Shown: positions 8,363 to 18,887, numbered from the stretch's first letter. The stretch: DNA of 64,000 nucleotides from Pseudomonas chlororaphis subsp. chlororaphis (GCF_003945765.1 NZ_CP027712.1:62001-126000), one strand, 5' to 3'. Numbers and translations are program-made. Notes: generated by a model from the sequence alone, not told the origin.

Positions 8363-9249
8363 TCGGCGAGCGTCACAGCCAGGCGATCTGGCGTGACTAC
8401 CTGGAGCTGACCAAGCCCAAGGTGGTGGTGCTGATGCTCATCACCTCGCTGGTGGGCATGTTCCTCGCCACTCGCGCTGGGGTGCCGTGGACGGTGCTGG
8501 TGTTCGGCAACCTGGGCATCGCCCTGTGCGCCGGCGCGGCGGCGGCGGTGAACCATGTGGTGGACCGGCGGATCGATGCAGTCATGGCGCGCACCCACAA
8601 ACGGCCGCTGGCCGAAGGCCGGGTGTCGCCGGCGGCGGCGCTGGGTTTCGCCCTGCTGCTGGCCATCGCCGGGCAAGCCTTGCTGCTGGCGTTCACCAAC
8701 CCGCTGACCGCCTGGCTGACCCTGGCGTCGTTGCTCGGTTATGCGGTGATCTACACCGGTTTCCTCAAGCGGGCGACCCCGCAGAACATCGTGATCGGCG
8801 GCCTGGCCGGGGCCGCGCCGCCGCTGTTGGGCTGGGTCGCGGCCACCGGCCATGTGACCGCCGAACCGCTGCTGCTGGTGCTGATCATCTTCGCCTGGAC
8901 CCCGCCGCACTTCTGGGCGCTGGCCATTCACCGCAAGGAGGAATACGCCAAGGCCGATATCCCGATGCTGCCGGTGACCCACGGCGAGCACTACACCAAG
9001 GTGCATATCCTGCTCTACACCTGCGCCTTGCTGGCGGTCAGCCTGCTGCCTTATGCGATCCACATGAGCGGCATGCTTTACCTGATTTGTGCCCTGGGCC
9101 TGGGCGCGCGCTTTCTGCAATGGGCCTGGGTGCTGTACCGTGGCAGTCGGCCGCACGCGGCGATCAACACCTTCAAGTACTCTATTTATTACTTGTTCCT
9201 GCTGTTTATCGCCCTGCTCGTAGACCACTACCTATTGTTGAACCTATGA
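8350..9249 (+). CDS. cyoE: Protoheme IX farnesyltransferase (heme O synthase)
   Basis: 299 residues. It adds the farnesyl chain to protoheme to make heme O, the substrate of CtaA. The prenyltransferase metal site NHVVDRRID (Asn68, Asp72, Asp76) is intact, as is the second acidic motif (KADIPMLPV). About nine membrane helices. AAAGGAGA sits five to ten bases upstream of ATG 8350. It overlaps both neighbours (ctaA by 13 bases, senC by four), so the heme A pathway genes are closely coupled to the oxidase genes. Confidence 0.96.
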   Translation: MATLIGERHSQAIWRDYLELTKPKVVVLMLITSLVGMFLATRAGVPWTVLVFGNLGIALCAGAAAAVNHVVDRRIDAVMARTHKRPLAEGRVSPAAALGFALLLAIAGQALLLAFTNPLTAWLTLASLLGYAVIYTGFLKRATPQNIVIGGLAGAAPPLLGWVAATGHVTAEPLLLVLIIFAWTPPHFWALAIHRKEEYAKADIPMLPVTHGEHYTKVHILLYTCALLAVSLLPYAIHMSGMLYLICALGLGARFLQWAWVLYRGSRPHAAINTFKYSIYYLFLLFIALLVDHYLLLNL

Positions 9250-9881
9250 CTCGAACTCAGAAAACCGTCTTTATTCTCGTGGCGCTGGTGGCCCTGGTGC
9301 TGGGGCTCACCGTCAACAAAGTGCTGACCGGCAAGAACCAGGGGGACCCGACCGCGTTGATCGACGCCGGGATCATCCTGCTGCCCCAGAGCCGCAACCT
9401 GCCGGATGTGAAGATGACCGACCAGGAAGGCCAGCCGGTGGTGCTCAATGAGCTCAAGGGCAAGTGGAGCCTGCTGTTCTTCGGCTACACCTTCTGCCCG
9501 GATATCTGCCCGACTACCCTGGCCCAACTGCGCCAGATCAAGAGCGAGCTGCCCAAGGAGGCGGTGGATAACCTGCAGGTGGTGCTGGTCAGCGTCGACC
9601 CGAACCGCGACACGCCGCAGCAGCTGAAACAGTACCTGGGCTACTTCGACAAGGACTTCAAGGGCCTGACCGCGACTTCGGTGGCGGACGTGCAGAAACT
9701 CGCCAACGCGGTGAGCATCCCGTTCATTCCGGCGGACACCAGCAAGCCCAACTACACCGTCGACCACAGCGGCAACCTGGCGGTGATCGGCCCGGACGGC
9801 ACCCAGCGCGGCTTCATCCGCGCGCCGCTGAACAACCAGAAACTGGTGGCCCAGCTGCCGGTGATGTTGCAGCGCAAGTAA
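9246..9881 (+). CDS. senC: SCO1/SenC copper chaperone for CuA
   Basis: 211 residues. Sco proteins load copper into the CuA site of subunit II. One N-terminal helix (about 8-24) anchors a thioredoxin-fold domain with the copper-binding CX3C motif TFCPDICP (Cys84, Cys88) and the third ligand His174 (YTVDHSGN). ATG 9246 overlaps the cyoE stop as ATGA. It is the last gene of the oxidase operon; a REP doublet and a strong terminator follow. Confidence 0.95.
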   Translation: MTRTQKTVFILVALVALVLGLTVNKVLTGKNQGDPTALIDAGIILLPQSRNLPDVKMTDQEGQPVVLNELKGKWSLLFFGYTFCPDICPTTLAQLRQIKSELPKEAVDNLQVVLVSVDPNRDTPQQLKQYLGYFDKDFKGLTATSVADVQKLANAVSIPFIPADTSKPNYTVDHSGNLAVIGPDGTQRGFIRAPLNNQKLVAQLPVMLQRK

Positions 9882-9897
9882 CCCGGGGCGCCTGAAT

Positions 9898-10003
9898 CCT
9901 GTAGCCGCTGCCGCAGGCTGCGATAAGGCGCGTAGCGCCTTCCGAGGGCCTCAAGAGCACGTCTCCTGCGGAGCCGATCGCAGCCTGCGGCAGCGGCTAC
10001 AGG
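9898..10003. repeat. REP doublet (family A), perfect 27-base arms
   Basis: The arms at 9898-9924 and 9977-10003 are exact reverse complements. They carry the same core as the element at 215-320 (GCCGCTGCCGCAGGCTGCGAT). The spacer contains a further small dyad (GGCGCGTAGCGCC). It lies directly after senC, between the oxidase operon and the convergent metQ. Confidence 0.9.
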
Positions 10004-10026
10004 GAGCTCGGCAGGCAACTGAAACG

Positions 10027-10054
10027 AAACGGGGCGCCTCAAGGCGCCCCGTTT
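10027..10054. terminator. Bidirectional terminator between senC and metQ
   Basis: A perfect 13-base dyad (10027-10039 with 10042-10054, core ACGGGGCGCC) is flanked by T-rich sequence on the right and A-rich sequence on the left. It can therefore end transcription from both the cox operon and the leftward met operon. Confidence 0.85.
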
Positions 10055-10070
10055 GTGTTTCTGCAACCGA

Positions 10071-10844
10071 TCAGAACGCCGGTACCACGGCGCCTTTGTA
10101 CTTCTCGAGAATGAATTGCTTCACCTCGGGGCTGTGCAGGGCGGCAACCAGTTTCTTCATGGCGTCCGAGTCCTTGTCGTCAGGACGGGCCACCAGGATG
10201 TTCACGTAAGGCGAGTCCTTGCCTTCGATCACCAGGGCGTCCTTGGACGGGTCCAGCTTGGCTTCCAGGGCGTAGTTGGTGTTGATCAGCGCCAGGTCGA
10301 CCTGGGTCAGCACGCGCGGGATGGTCGCGGCTTCCAGCTCACGGAATTTCAGGTCCTTGCTGTTCTCGGTGATGTCTTTGACCGTGGACAGGATGTTGTT
10401 GGAATCCTTGAGCTTGATCAGGCCGGCCTTGGCCAGCAGCAGCAAGGCACGGCCGCCGTTGGTGGCGTCGTTGGGGATCACCACGTTGGCGCCGCCCGGC
10501 AGCTCTTCGAGCTTCTTGAACTTGTTGGAGTAGGCGCCCAGCGGCTCCAGGTGTACGCCGGCAACGCTTACCAGGTGGGTGCCCTTGGCCTTGTTGAACT
10601 CATCCAGGTACGGCTGGTGCTGGAAGAAGTTGGCGTCCAGGCGCTTTTCCGCGACCTGCACGTTCGGCTGGATGTAGTCGGTGAAGACCTTGACCTTCAG
10701 GTCCACGCCTTCCTTGGCCAGCGCCGGCTTCACGAATTCGAGGATCTCGGCGTGAGGCACCGGGGTGGCGGCCACGGTCAGGGTGTCAGCGGCGTGCGCG
10801 GAGAACGCGGCAACGGCGGCGAAAGCGACGAGTAGTTTTTTCAT
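10071..10844 (-). CDS. metQ: D-methionine-binding periplasmic protein
   Basis: 257 residues, NlpA/MetQ family solute-binding protein for methionine. The signal peptide ends FSAHA/ADTL at about residue 18; there is no lipobox cysteine, so it is predicted to be free in the periplasm rather than a lipoprotein. Family patterns include FTDYIQPNVQV, NFFQHQPYL and NDATNGGRALLLL. ATG 10844 is preceded by AAGGAG. It is the last gene of metNIQ, 55 bases after metI. Confidence 0.95.
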   Translation of the reverse strand: MKKLLVAFAAVAAFSAHAADTLTVAATPVPHAEILEFVKPALAKEGVDLKVKVFTDYIQPNVQVAEKRLDANFFQHQPYLDEFNKAKGTHLVSVAGVHLEPLGAYSNKFKKLEELPGGANVVIPNDATNGGRALLLLAKAGLIKLKDSNNILSTVKDITENSKDLKFRELEAATIPRVLTQVDLALINTNYALEAKLDPSKDALVIEGKDSPYVNILVARPDDKDSDAMKKLVAALHSPEVKQFILEKYKGAVVPAF

Positions 10845-10899
10845 CCAGCTAGCTCCTTGTGAGGCGCCCGGTGCCGGACGCCTGCCGGCCAGGGCCGAC

Positions 10900-11574
10900 T
10901 TATTTTCGGGAAAAGTGCACCACCAGCTTGTCGCCGACGGTTTGCAGAACTTGAACCAGCACCAGCAACAGCACCACGGTGACCACCATCACATCGGTCT
11001 GGAAGCGCTGGTAACCGAAGCGGATCGCCAGGTCGCCGAGACCGCCCGCGCCTACCACACCCGCCATGGCGGTGTAGGAAACAAGGGTAATCGCTGTCAC
11101 GGTAATTGCCGCGAAAATACCCGGACGGGCTTCCGGCAGCAGGGCGTTGGTGATGATCTGCCGGGTGGTCGCGCCCATGGACTGGGTGGCTTCGATGATG
11201 CCGCGGTCCACTTCGCGCAGGGCGGTCTCCACCAGGCGAGCGAAGAACGGCGTGGCGCCGACCACCAGGGGCGGGATCGCGCCGGCGACACCCAGGGAAG
11301 TACCGGTGATCAGCACGGTGAACGGGATCATCACGATCAGCAGGATGATGAACGGCAGCGAGCGCAGGATGTTCACCAGCAGCGACAGCAGGGCGTAGAG
11401 GCTCTTCTGCTCCAGCAACTGGCGCGGGCTGCAGAGGAACAGCAGCACGCCCAGGGGCAGGCCCAGCAGCACGGTGAACAGCAGCGAGCCACCGAGCATC
11501 AGCAGGGTGTCGCCGGTGGCCAGCCAGATTTCGTACCAGTCGATATTGGCGAAGAAACTTGTCAGCAGTTCCAT
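10900..11574 (-). CDS. metI: Methionine ABC transporter permease
   Basis: 224 residues, five or so membrane helices, with the MetI family EAA-loop segment (EATQSMGATTRQII, about residues 130-143) that contacts the ATPase. The start overlaps the metN stop as TAATG at 11572-11576, so the two are translationally coupled. Acts with MetN and MetQ in the inner membrane. Confidence 0.95.
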   Translation of the reverse strand: MELLTSFFANIDWYEIWLATGDTLLMLGGSLLFTVLLGLPLGVLLFLCSPRQLLEQKSLYALLSLLVNILRSLPFIILLIVMIPFTVLITGTSLGVAGAIPPLVVGATPFFARLVETALREVDRGIIEATQSMGATTRQIITNALLPEARPGIFAAITVTAITLVSYTAMAGVVGAGGLGDLAIRFGYQRFQTDVMVVTVVLLLVLVQVLQTVGDKLVVHFSRK

Positions 11575-12581
11575 TAGCGCAGCACCTCCATATGGACATC
11601 CGCCGCGGTGAAGTGGGCGAAGGCCGCCTCCATGTCACCACCGGTGATAGCCAGGGTCAGTTGCCCGTAAGGGACGTCTTTGATGCGGTCGATGCGGCCG
11701 GCGAGGATGCTGTAGTCCACCCCGGTTTCGCGGGCCACGGTGCCCAGCAGCGGCGCGTAGGTGGCGTCGCCCTGGAAGGTCAGGCGCACGATGCGGCCCG
11801 GCACGTGGGCGAAGTCGTCGCGCTGTTCGCTTTCGTCGATCTGCTCGTCTTCCTGGACGAAACGCTTGGTGGTCGGGTGCTTGGGATGCAAGAACACCTC
11901 GGCCACCGAACCCTGCTCGACGATCACCCCGGCGTCCATTACCGCCACCTGGTCGCAGACGCGACGGATCACGTCCATTTCATGGGTGATCAGCACGATG
12001 GTTAGCTTCAGTTCACGGTTGATCTCGGCCAGCAGTTGCAGGACCGACGCGGTGGTCTGCGGGTCCAGGGCGCTGGTGGCTTCGTCGCACAGCAGGATCT
12101 TCGGCTTGGTCGCCAGGGCGCGGGCGATGCCGACACGCTGCTTCTGCCCGCCGGACAGCTGGGCTGGGTATTTCTTGGCGTGATCGGAAAGACCGACGCG
12201 GGCCAGCAACTCGGCCACGCGCTGGTCGATCGCGCTGCGCGACAGCTCGCCGGCCAGGGTCAGCGGCAGCGCGACGTTGTCGGCCACGGTCTTGGAGGCC
12301 AGCAGGTTGAAGTGCTGGAAGATCATCCCGACCTGCTGGCGGAAGCGGCGCAGGCCGTTGGCGTCCAGGGCGGTGACTTCCTCGTCGTCGACGACGATCT
12401 TGCCGCCGCTGGGGTTTTCCAGGCGGTTGATCAGGCGCAGCAGGGTACTTTTGCCCGCGCCGGAATGGCCGATCAGGCCGAATACCTGGCCGTTCTCGAC
12501 CTTCAGGCTGGTCGGATGCAGGGCGGGAATATCCTTACCGGCGACCCGGTAGGTTTTATGGACGTTTTGAAACTCGATCAC
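11574..12581 (-). CDS. metN: Methionine ABC transporter ATP-binding protein
   Basis: 335 residues. Walker [10 protein letters not shown] (about 38-46), signature LSGGQKQR (about 140), Walker [13 protein letters not shown], then a C-terminal NIL domain (from about 260) that binds methionine and inhibits transport when the cell is replete. The start codon is GTG at 12581. It is the first gene of the operon, divergent from katE. The gene order metN-metI-metQ beside a lipoprotein and zinc genes matches the PA5503-PA5505 locus, apart from katE in between. Confidence 0.95.
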   Translation of the reverse strand: MIEFQNVHKTYRVAGKDIPALHPTSLKVENGQVFGLIGHSGAGKSTLLRLINRLENPSGGKIVVDDEEVTALDANGLRRFRQQVGMIFQHFNLLASKTVADNVALPLTLAGELSRSAIDQRVAELLARVGLSDHAKKYPAQLSGGQKQRVGIARALATKPKILLCDEATSALDPQTTASVLQLLAEINRELKLTIVLITHEMDVIRRVCDQVAVMDAGVIVEQGSVAEVFLHPKHPTTKRFVQEDEQIDESEQRDDFAHVPGRIVRLTFQGDATYAPLLGTVARETGVDYSILAGRIDRIKDVPYGQLTLAITGGDMEAAFAHFTAADVHMEVLR

Positions 12582-12771
12582 GTAGCGAACCTTGTGGGGC
12601 GCGTTAGAAAAGGATCAGCGGTTAGCCGGGCGCGCATTTTAGCCTGTCCGTATAGAGGTTCTTAGCATTTATTTTGTATTCATCCTTCGATTTGGCAATA
12701 ACGCGATCAAAGGTCATAAAAAAGGAACGGCGCCAAACCTCATCAGTCACTCAATAAGCCACTCGAAAAAA

Positions 12772-12790
12772 GCCAGGTGCCGTGCCTGGC
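12772..12790 (+). other. Small hairpin in katE leader
   Basis: GCCAGG and CCTGGC form a 6-base stem with a 7-base loop (plus one further G-C possibility), followed by GATTTTG, about 60 bases before the katE start. It could be a weak attenuator or simply leader structure. I see no clear promoter in the 267-base metN/katE gap apart from AT-rich sequence at 12660-12725. Confidence 0.3.
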
Positions 12791-12848
12791 GATTTTGACC
12801 GATGAAGCCCCGCCCCGCTGGGACTTCGCCAACGAGGAGTTTTGCCTG

Positions 12849-14987
12849 ATGAGCAGCAAGAAGCCAAGCGCACCGAAAAGCCAGCTGGCCGGGACCGATA
12901 CCCTGGATCGCGGCAACACCAACAGCAAGCTGCACAGCCTGGAGACCTTCCGCTCCGACGCCACCGAACAGGCGTTGCGCACCAACCAGGGGGTCAAGGT
13001 CGCCGATAACCAGAACACCCTGAAGGCCGGCGCCCGCGGGCCCTCGCTGCTGGAAGACTTCATCATGCGGGAGAAGATCACGCACTTCGACCATGAGCGG
13101 ATCCCGGAGCGTATCGTCCATGCCCGTGGTGTCGGCGCCCATGGTTACTTCCAGACCTACGAGAATCATTCGGCCCTGACCAAGGCCGGCTTCCTGCGCG
13201 ATCCGGGGAAGAAGACCCCGGTGTTCGTGCGTTTCTCCACGGTGCAGGGGCCGCGCGGCTCTGGCGACACCATGCGCGACGTGCGCGGTTTTGCCGTGAA
13301 GTTCTTCACCGACGAAGGCAACTTCGACCTGGTGGGCAACAATATGCCGGTATTCTTCATCCAGGACGCGATCAAGTTTCCCGACTTCGTCCATGCGGTC
13401 AAACCCGAGCCGCACAATGAGATCCCTACCGGTGGCTCGGCTCACGACACCTTCTGGGACTTCGTGTCGTTGCAGCCGGAATCGGCGCATATGGTGATCT
13501 GGGCCATGTCCGACCGGGCGATTCCGAAAAGCCTGCGCAGCATGCAGGGCTTTGGCGTGCACACCTTTCGTTTCATCAATGCCGAAGGCACATCCAGCTT
13601 CGTCAAATTCCACTGGCGGCCGACAGTGGGCACCTGTTCCCTGGTCTGGGACGAGGCGCAAAAGCTGGCGGGCAAGGACACCGACTTCCATCGCCGCGAT
13701 CTGTGGGAGTCGATCGAGAGCGGCGATTACCCGGAATGGGAACTGGGTGTGCAGGTGATAGTCGAGGAAAACGAGCACAAGTTCGATTTCGACATCCTCG
13801 ACCCGACCAAGTTGATCCCCGAGGAGCTGGTGCCGATCACGCCCCTGGGCAAGATGGTGCTCAACCGCAACCCGGACAACTTCTTCGCCGAGACCGAGCA
13901 GGTTGCCTTCTGCCCGGGGCATATCGTGCCGGGCATCGACTTCTCCAACGACCCGCTGCTGCAGGGCCGGCTGTTCTCCTACACCGATACGCAGATCAGC
14001 CGCCTCGGCGGGCCGAACTTCCATGAACTGCCGATCAACCGCCCGCTGGCGCCCTTTCACAACGGCCAGCGCGATGCCATGCACCGCACCACCATCGATA
14101 AGGGGCGGGCCTCCTACGAGCCCAATTCCATCGATGGCGGCTGGCCGAAAGAGACGCCGCCCGCGGCCGAGGATGGCGGTTTCGAGAGCTACAGCGAACG
14201 CATCGACGCGCACAAGATCCGCCAGCGCAGCCCGTCCTTCAGCGACCACTTCTCCCAGGCGCGACTGTTCTTCAAGAGCATGAGCACGCATGAGCAGGAA
14301 CACATCATCGCCGCCTATAGCTTCGAGCTGGGCAAGGTCGAGCGCGAGTGGATCCGCGCGCGGCAGGTCAACGAGATCCTGGCCAATATCGATCTCGAGC
14401 TGGCCAGGCGGGTCGCACAGAACCTGGGCTTGCCGGTGCCCAAGGCGGGCACTGTCGAGGTGCCTGAACTGACCCCCGATCACTCGCCGGCCCTGAGCCA
14501 GGCCAACCTGCTGTCGGGGGATATCAAGACCCGCAAAGTGGCGATCCTGGCGGCGAACGGGGTCGACGGCAAGGCGATCGACGCCTTGAAAAAGGCCCTG
14601 CAAGCCGAAGGCGCCCACGCCAGGTTGCTGGGCCCGACCTCGGCGCCCGTGACCACGGCGGATGGCAAGACCCTGCCGGTGGACGCTTCCATGGAAGGGC
14701 TGCCGTCAGTGGCGTTCGACGCGGTGTTCGTGCCGGGTGGCGCCAAGTCGATACAAGCCTTGAGCGGCGATGGCGTGGCCCTGCATTACCTGCTCGAAGC
14801 CTACAAGCACCTCAAGGCGATTGCCTTGCAGGGCGAGGCCAAGCAGTTGCTGGATGTACTCAAGCTGGAAGTGGATGCGGGGTTGATCGTCGGCGGGGAT
14901 GCCAAGGCGTTGAAGGCGTTCTTCAACGCGATTGCCCATCACCGGGTCTGGGAGCGGGAGCCGAAGGCCAAGGCGATTCCCGCCTGA
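12849..14987 (+). CDS. katE: Large-subunit catalase HPII
   Basis: 712 residues, a clade II monofunctional catalase that breaks down hydrogen peroxide in the cytoplasm. Active-site His91 ([10 protein letters not shown]), Asn164 (GNNMPVFF) and proximal heme ligand Tyr378 (RLFSYTDTQ) have the same spacing as in E. coli HPII. The C-terminal 150 residues form the flavodoxin/GATase1-like domain typical of large catalases. ATG 12849 has GAGGAG upstream; the longer frame from 12777 would include the leader hairpin. Usually RpoS-controlled in pseudomonads. In P. aeruginosa katE is elsewhere, so this is a local gene insertion relative to that species. Confidence 0.96.
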   Translation: MSSKKPSAPKSQLAGTDTLDRGNTNSKLHSLETFRSDATEQALRTNQGVKVADNQNTLKAGARGPSLLEDFIMREKITHFDHERIPERIVHARGVGAHGYFQTYENHSALTKAGFLRDPGKKTPVFVRFSTVQGPRGSGDTMRDVRGFAVKFFTDEGNFDLVGNNMPVFFIQDAIKFPDFVHAVKPEPHNEIPTGGSAHDTFWDFVSLQPESAHMVIWAMSDRAIPKSLRSMQGFGVHTFRFINAEGTSSFVKFHWRPTVGTCSLVWDEAQKLAGKDTDFHRRDLWESIESGDYPEWELGVQVIVEENEHKFDFDILDPTKLIPEELVPITPLGKMVLNRNPDNFFAETEQVAFCPGHIVPGIDFSNDPLLQGRLFSYTDTQISRLGGPNFHELPINRPLAPFHNGQRDAMHRTTIDKGRASYEPNSIDGGWPKETPPAAEDGGFESYSERIDAHKIRQRSPSFSDHFSQARLFFKSMSTHEQEHIIAAYSFELGKVEREWIRARQVNEILANIDLELARRVAQNLGLPVPKAGTVEVPELTPDHSPALSQANLLSGDIKTRKVAILAANGVDGKAIDALKKALQAEGAHARLLGPTSAPVTTADGKTLPVDASMEGLPSVAFDAVFVPGGAKSIQALSGDGVALHYLLEAYKHLKAIALQGEAKQLLDVLKLEVDAGLIVGGDAKALKAFFNAIAHHRVWEREPKAKAIPA

Positions 14988-15001
14988 TGCTGCTGACGCT
15001 T

Positions 15002-15092
15002 CTGTAGGAGCGCAGCTTGCGTGCGAAAGGGTTTGGCACCGCGTTAGCGTTGATCGCGGGCAAGTCGGATCGCCGCCCGCTCGCTCCTACAG
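15002..15092. repeat. REP-like inverted repeat after katE
   Basis: Arms CTGTAGGAGCG (15002-15012) and its exact complement (15082-15092) enclose about 70 bases that include GATCGCGGGCAAG, the core of the second REP family seen at 18904, 39773 and 50756. It lies between the convergent katE and lipoprotein genes. Confidence 0.75.
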
Positions 15093-15100
15093 AGGTGGCG

Positions 15101-15814
15101 TTATTGGGCTTTGCGTGGCGTCAGCACCATCTGTGCCGGGATGTGGCGCAGGATCTGCCGTTCGATCTGCAGGTCGAACTCGCCGTCGAGCTTTTTCACC
15201 CGCTTGCTCAGCAGGGTTTTCAGCCAGGGGTAATCTTCGGTGCGTGGCGCCTGGATGCTCACGTCGCACTGGTAATTCACCACATCGGCGGCGATCGCAT
15301 CGAGTTGCCGACGCAGTTGTTTGATATCACTGAGGTTCAGTGCAATGGTGGTGCTCTCGGCGGCCGGGTCGATCAGCTTGGCTGGCGGCCGGGCTTCAGC
15401 TGCCTTGAGCGCGGCTTCGGCTTTTTCCAGCTCGGCTTTACGGGCCTGGGTGATGGCGCCATCGACGCCGCCGGTCAGGGCCGGTGCCTTGGGCATCAGC
15501 GCGCGGGCGCGGCTCAGGGCCGTAGCGGCGGCGTTGACATCACCCTTTTGCAACACGATCTGGCTGCGCTGCAGGTAGGCTTCGGCCAGCTGGCGCTGGT
15601 ATTGCTCGAGCTGCGGGTCGTTGGGCGACTGGGCCTGCAAGGCGCTTAACTGGTCTTCGGCGGTGGCCAGTTCGCTGCTGGCGATATTTTGCTGCAGCTG
15701 TGCGATGGCCGTGGCGCGGGCGTCGGGCACTTCAGCCGGCGGCGTGCTCTGGCAGGCGCCCAGCAGCAGGGAAAATGCGACAAGGAGCAGATAACGGGAG
15801 GCGAACGGCTTCAT
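15101..15814 (-). CDS. Putative lipoprotein beside zinc operon (PA5502-like)
   Basis: 237 residues. A signal peptide ends in the lipobox LLLGAC (Cys about 21). The middle (about 30-115) has an alternating helical pattern like tetratricopeptide repeats, and an Ala/Glu/Lys coiled-coil segment follows (about 125-150). The C-terminal 90 residues form a separate domain ending RKAQ. It follows znuB by 37 bases on the same strand and may be co-transcribed with the zinc genes. I do not know its function; the orthologous position in P. aeruginosa is between metN and znuB. Confidence 0.75.
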   Translation of the reverse strand: MKPFASRYLLLVAFSLLLGACQSTPPAEVPDARATAIAQLQQNIASSELATAEDQLSALQAQSPNDPQLEQYQRQLAEAYLQRSQIVLQKGDVNAAATALSRARALMPKAPALTGGVDGAITQARKAELEKAEAALKAAEARPPAKLIDPAAESTTIALNLSDIKQLRRQLDAIAADVVNYQCDVSIQAPRTEDYPWLKTLLSKRVKKLDGEFDLQIERQILRHIPAQMVLTPRKAQ

Positions 15815-15851
15815 TCCTGCGACTCTCTAATTGCGCAAAAAGCGAGCAAGT

Positions 15852-16640
15852 CTACACCCCTCGACGGGGCAGGACAAAACTCAGCAGAAACAATGCGGCC
15901 GCCGTGACCACGATCGATGGCCCCGCGGGGGTGTCCTTGAACCACGACAACGCCAGCCCGCCACAGACCGCGAGTATGCCCAGCAGGCTCGCGCCCAGCG
16001 CCATCTGCTCCGGGGAACGGGCGTGACGTTGGGCCGCAGCCGCCGGGATGATCAGCAGCGAAGTGATCAGCAGCACCCCGACTATCTTCATCGCTACCGC
16101 GATCACCACCGCGATCAACAGCATCAGCGCCAGGCGCAGCGACGCCACCGGCAAGCCTTCGACCCTGGCCAGCTCCTCGTGCACGGTGATCGCCAGCAAC
16201 GGCCGCCACAGGGCTACCAATAGCAGCAGTACCGCGGCGCTGCCGCCAAGAATCCACGCCAGGTCGCCGGGGCTGATCGCCAGCAGATCGCCGAACAGAT
16301 AGGCCATCAGGTCGATCCGCACGTCATGCATGAAGCTTAGTACCACCAGCCCGAGGGAGAGGGTGCTGGGGGCGAGAATCCCCAGCAACGTATCGGAAGC
16401 CAGCGGCTGGCGTTGTTGCAGGGTGACCAGCAGCACCGCCAGCAGCAGGCAGCCGACGGTCACCGCCACCGCCGGGCTGACATCCAGCAGAAAGCCCAGG
16501 GCCACGCCGAGCAAGGCGGCATGGGACAGGGTGTCGCCGAAATAGGCCATGCGCCGCCAGACCACGAACGATCCGAGGGGACCTGCCACCAGCGCCAGCG
16601 CCAGGCCTGCGAGCAGGGCGTACAACAGAAAATCAGCCAT
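15852..16640 (-). CDS. znuB: Zinc ABC transporter permease
   Basis: 262 residues, about eight membrane helices, ABC-3 family permease for zinc. I chose ATG 16640 ([12 protein letters not shown]) over 16664 because GGAG lies upstream of it and the length then equals that of known Pseudomonas ZnuB. It overlaps znuC by eight bases. Characteristic segments: [15 protein letters not shown] (about 37-51) and the coupling stretch. Works with ZnuC and ZnuA. Confidence 0.94.
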   Translation of the reverse strand: MADFLLYALLAGLALALVAGPLGSFVVWRRMAYFGDTLSHAALLGVALGFLLDVSPAVAVTVGCLLLAVLLVTLQQRQPLASDTLLGILAPSTLSLGLVVLSFMHDVRIDLMAYLFGDLLAISPGDLAWILGGSAAVLLLLVALWRPLLAITVHEELARVEGLPVASLRLALMLLIAVVIAVAMKIVGVLLITSLLIIPAAAAQRHARSPEQMALGASLLGILAVCGGLALSWFKDTPAGPSIVVTAAALFLLSFVLPRRGV

Positions 16641-17418
16641 GCTTGCAGCTATCTCCGTGAACATGAACGTGGCCGGCCGCGGCCCCGGTGACCACCGAAC
16701 CGTGCAGGTCGTGGGCGTGGTCGTGATGGTGGTGGTAGATCGCCAGGCTCGGCGCGTTCTGGCCGAACAGCTCGACGAAGGCCGGGTCGCCGCTGACCTG
16801 TTCCGGGTGGCCGGAGCAGCACACGTGGCGATTGAGGCAGACCACCTGGTCGGTGGTGCTCATCACCAGGTGCAGGTCGTGGGAGACCATCAGCACGCCG
16901 CAGCCGTGGCGGTCGCGCAAACGGGTGATCAGGCTGTACAGCTCGGCCTGGCCGGCGACATCCACGCCTTGTACCGGCTCGTCCAGTACCAGCAATTCCG
17001 GTTCGCGCAGCAGGGCGCGGGCCAGCAGCACACGCTGCATCTCGCCGCCGGAAATGCTCTGCACCGGGCTGTCGATCACCTGTTCGGCGCCAACTTCGTT
17101 CAGTGCGGCCAGGGCTGTCGCGCGGTCCACGCCGGGCACCAGGCGCAGGAAACGCAGCACCGACAGCGGCAATGTCGGGTCGACATGCAGCTTCTGCGGC
17201 ATGTAGCCGACCCGCAGCTTCGGCTTGCGCCAGACGCTGCCGCTGTCGGGCTTGAGCAGGCCGAGCACGGCGCGCACCAGGGTGGTCTTGCCGGCGCCGT
17301 TGGGGCCGATCAGCGTGACGATCTGCCCAGGCTCGACACTGAGCTGGATGTTGTCCAGCACGGCCTGCCCGGCAAAGGTCACCGCGACCTGGTCGAGGCG
17401 AATCAAGGCATTGCTCAT
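16633..17418 (-). CDS. znuC: Zinc ABC transporter ATP-binding protein
   Basis: 261 residues. Walker [10 protein letters not shown] (about 37), signature ISGGEMQR, Walker [13 protein letters not shown]. The C-terminal 40 residues are strikingly His-rich (HHHHDHAHD and GHVHVHGD), a likely zinc-buffering tail. The ATG at 17418 overlaps the zur stop as TGATG, so zur, znuC and znuB form one coupled unit. The longer frame from 17433 would start inside zur and lacks a ribosome site. Confidence 0.95.
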   Translation of the reverse strand: MSNALIRLDQVAVTFAGQAVLDNIQLSVEPGQIVTLIGPNGAGKTTLVRAVLGLLKPDSGSVWRKPKLRVGYMPQKLHVDPTLPLSVLRFLRLVPGVDRATALAALNEVGAEQVIDSPVQSISGGEMQRVLLARALLREPELLVLDEPVQGVDVAGQAELYSLITRLRDRHGCGVLMVSHDLHLVMSTTDQVVCLNRHVCCSGHPEQVSGDPAFVELFGQNAPSLAIYHHHHDHAHDLHGSVVTGAAAGHVHVHGDSCKHG

Positions 17419-17900
17419 CAAGCCCCCTGGCAACCCGAGCAGAGGCCGACCACTTCGACGGTCTGGCCTTCGACGACGAAGCCGACATCGCGCGCGCTGC
17501 TGATGATCGCGTCGCTGATGGATTTCTGTTCAAGCTCGATGGCGGCGTGGCAGACGCGGCAGATCAGGAACTGGCCCTGGTGCGCGTGTTCCGGGTGATT
17601 GCAGCCGACGAAGGCGTTGAGCGAGGCGATGCGGTGCACCAAGCCGTTTTCCAGGAGGAAATCCAGGGCGCGGTACACGGTTGGCGGCGCGGCGCGGCGA
17701 CCGTCCTGTTCGCTGAGCACGGCGAGGATGTCGTAGGCGCCCAGCGGCTTGTGGCTTTGCCAGACCAGCTCCAGCACCCGCCGACGCAGGGCGGTCAGGC
17801 GCAGGCCTTGGCGGGCGCACAGGGCATCGGCCTCGGACAGTGCGCTGTGTACGCAGTGAGAGTGGTCGTGGGGGCGACTGGCAAGGGGGGTTTTAGGCAT
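17418..17900 (-). CDS. zur: Zinc uptake regulator Zur (Np20)
   Basis: 160 residues, Fur superfamily. The N-terminus has a winged-helix segment (about 30-100, [19 protein letters not shown]), followed by metal-site residues: [13 protein letters not shown] and CSGC, the last two being the structural zinc cysteines. With zinc bound it is expected to repress both directions from the gap at 17901-17966. It leads the zur-znuC-znuB unit and thus represses its own operon. Confidence 0.95.
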   Translation of the reverse strand: MPKTPLASRPHDHSHCVHSALSEADALCARQGLRLTALRRRVLELVWQSHKPLGAYDILAVLSEQDGRRAAPPTVYRALDFLLENGLVHRIASLNAFVGCNHPEHAHQGQFLICRVCHAAIELEQKSISDAIISSARDVGFVVEGQTVEVVGLCSGCQGA

Positions 17901-17924
17901 GAGCGGCGACGATAATGGTGAGAG

Positions 17925-17942
17925 ACGTTATTATGTTACCCG
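17925..17942. promoter_or_regulatory. Zur box between zur and znuA
   Basis: GTTATTATGTTAC at 17927-17939 is an imperfect AT-rich palindrome resembling the enterobacterial Zur operator (core TTATAATATAA) and lies in the middle of the 57-base gap between the divergent zur and znuA genes. It can serve both promoters. Assigned by position and pattern. Confidence 0.65.
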
Positions 17943-17966
17943 TTCTCGCCTCTTCGAGTGGTCATT

Positions 17967-18887
17967 GTGTCCCGACTTTTTGCCCTTTTTGTCGCTTTTA
18001 CCGCCAGTTTGTTCGTGATCAGCTCGGCCCAGGCCGAAGTCCGGGTCCTGACCAGCATCAAACCCCTGCAATTGATCGCCGCCGCCGTCCAGGACGGCAT
18101 CGCCGTGCCCGAGGTCCTGCTGCCGCCGGGGGCCTCGCCGCACAACTATGCGCTGCGTCCTTCCGATGTGCGCAAGGTGCAGTCGGTGGAGTTGCTGTAC
18201 TGGATCGGCCCGGACATGGAGAGCTTTCTGCCGCGGGTCCTCAAGGGCCGCACGCTGCCAGCGTTGGCGGTGCAGGACCTGCCAGGCCTGAAACTCCGTC
18301 ATTTCGCCGAAGATAACCACTCGCACGCTGAAGAAGCCGACGAACATGACCACGCTCATCGTCCAGGCAGCCTCGATGCGCACCTGTGGCTGTCGCCGGT
18401 CAACGCGCGGGTCATCGCCGACCGCATGGCGCTCGACCTGAGTGCCGCGGACCCGGCCAACGCCGCGCGTTACCAGAGCAACGCCAAGGCCTTCGACCAG
18501 CGCCTGGATGCCCTGGACGCCCGCTTGAAAGCCCGCCTGGCCCCGATCTCCGGCAAGCCTTATTTCGTCTTCCATGAAGCCTTCGATTACTTCGAAGACG
18601 CTTATGGGCTCAAGCATGCGGGTGTGTTCAGCGTGGCGGCCGAAGTGCAGCCGGGCGCGCAGCACGTAGCGGCAATGCGCGCGCGCTTGCAGCAGGTCGG
18701 CAAGACCTGTGTGTTCAGCGAGCCGCCATTGCGCCCGCGCTTGGCTGAAACCCTGGTGGCGGGTTTGCCGGTGAAGCTGGCGGAACTCGATGCGCTGGGC
18801 GGCTACACCCCGGCCACCGCGCGGGGTTATGAGCAGGTGCTGGAGAAGCTGGGCAACGATCTGGCGGGTTGCCTGGAATCGTTGTAA
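17967..18887 (+). CDS. znuA: Zinc-binding periplasmic protein
   Basis: 306 residues. High-affinity zinc receptor of ZnuABC. The signal peptide ends SSAQA/EVRV. Cluster 9 features: a first ligand in PPGASPHNYAL, a His/Asp/Glu-rich flexible loop (about 117-137, DNHSHAEEADEHDHAH), a second ligand in DAHLWLSP, and FHEAFDYF. Starts at GTG 17958 or GTG 17967; I prefer 17967 (MSRLFALF), which has a GAG ribosome site nine bases upstream and gives a normal signal peptide. Confidence 0.94.
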   Translation: MSRLFALFVAFTASLFVISSAQAEVRVLTSIKPLQLIAAAVQDGIAVPEVLLPPGASPHNYALRPSDVRKVQSVELLYWIGPDMESFLPRVLKGRTLPALAVQDLPGLKLRHFAEDNHSHAEEADEHDHAHRPGSLDAHLWLSPVNARVIADRMALDLSAADPANAARYQSNAKAFDQRLDALDARLKARLAPISGKPYFVFHEAFDYFEDAYGLKHAGVFSVAAEVQPGAQHVAAMRARLQQVGKTCVFSEPPLRPRLAETLVAGLPVKLAELDALGGYTPATARGYEQVLEKLGNDLAGCLESL

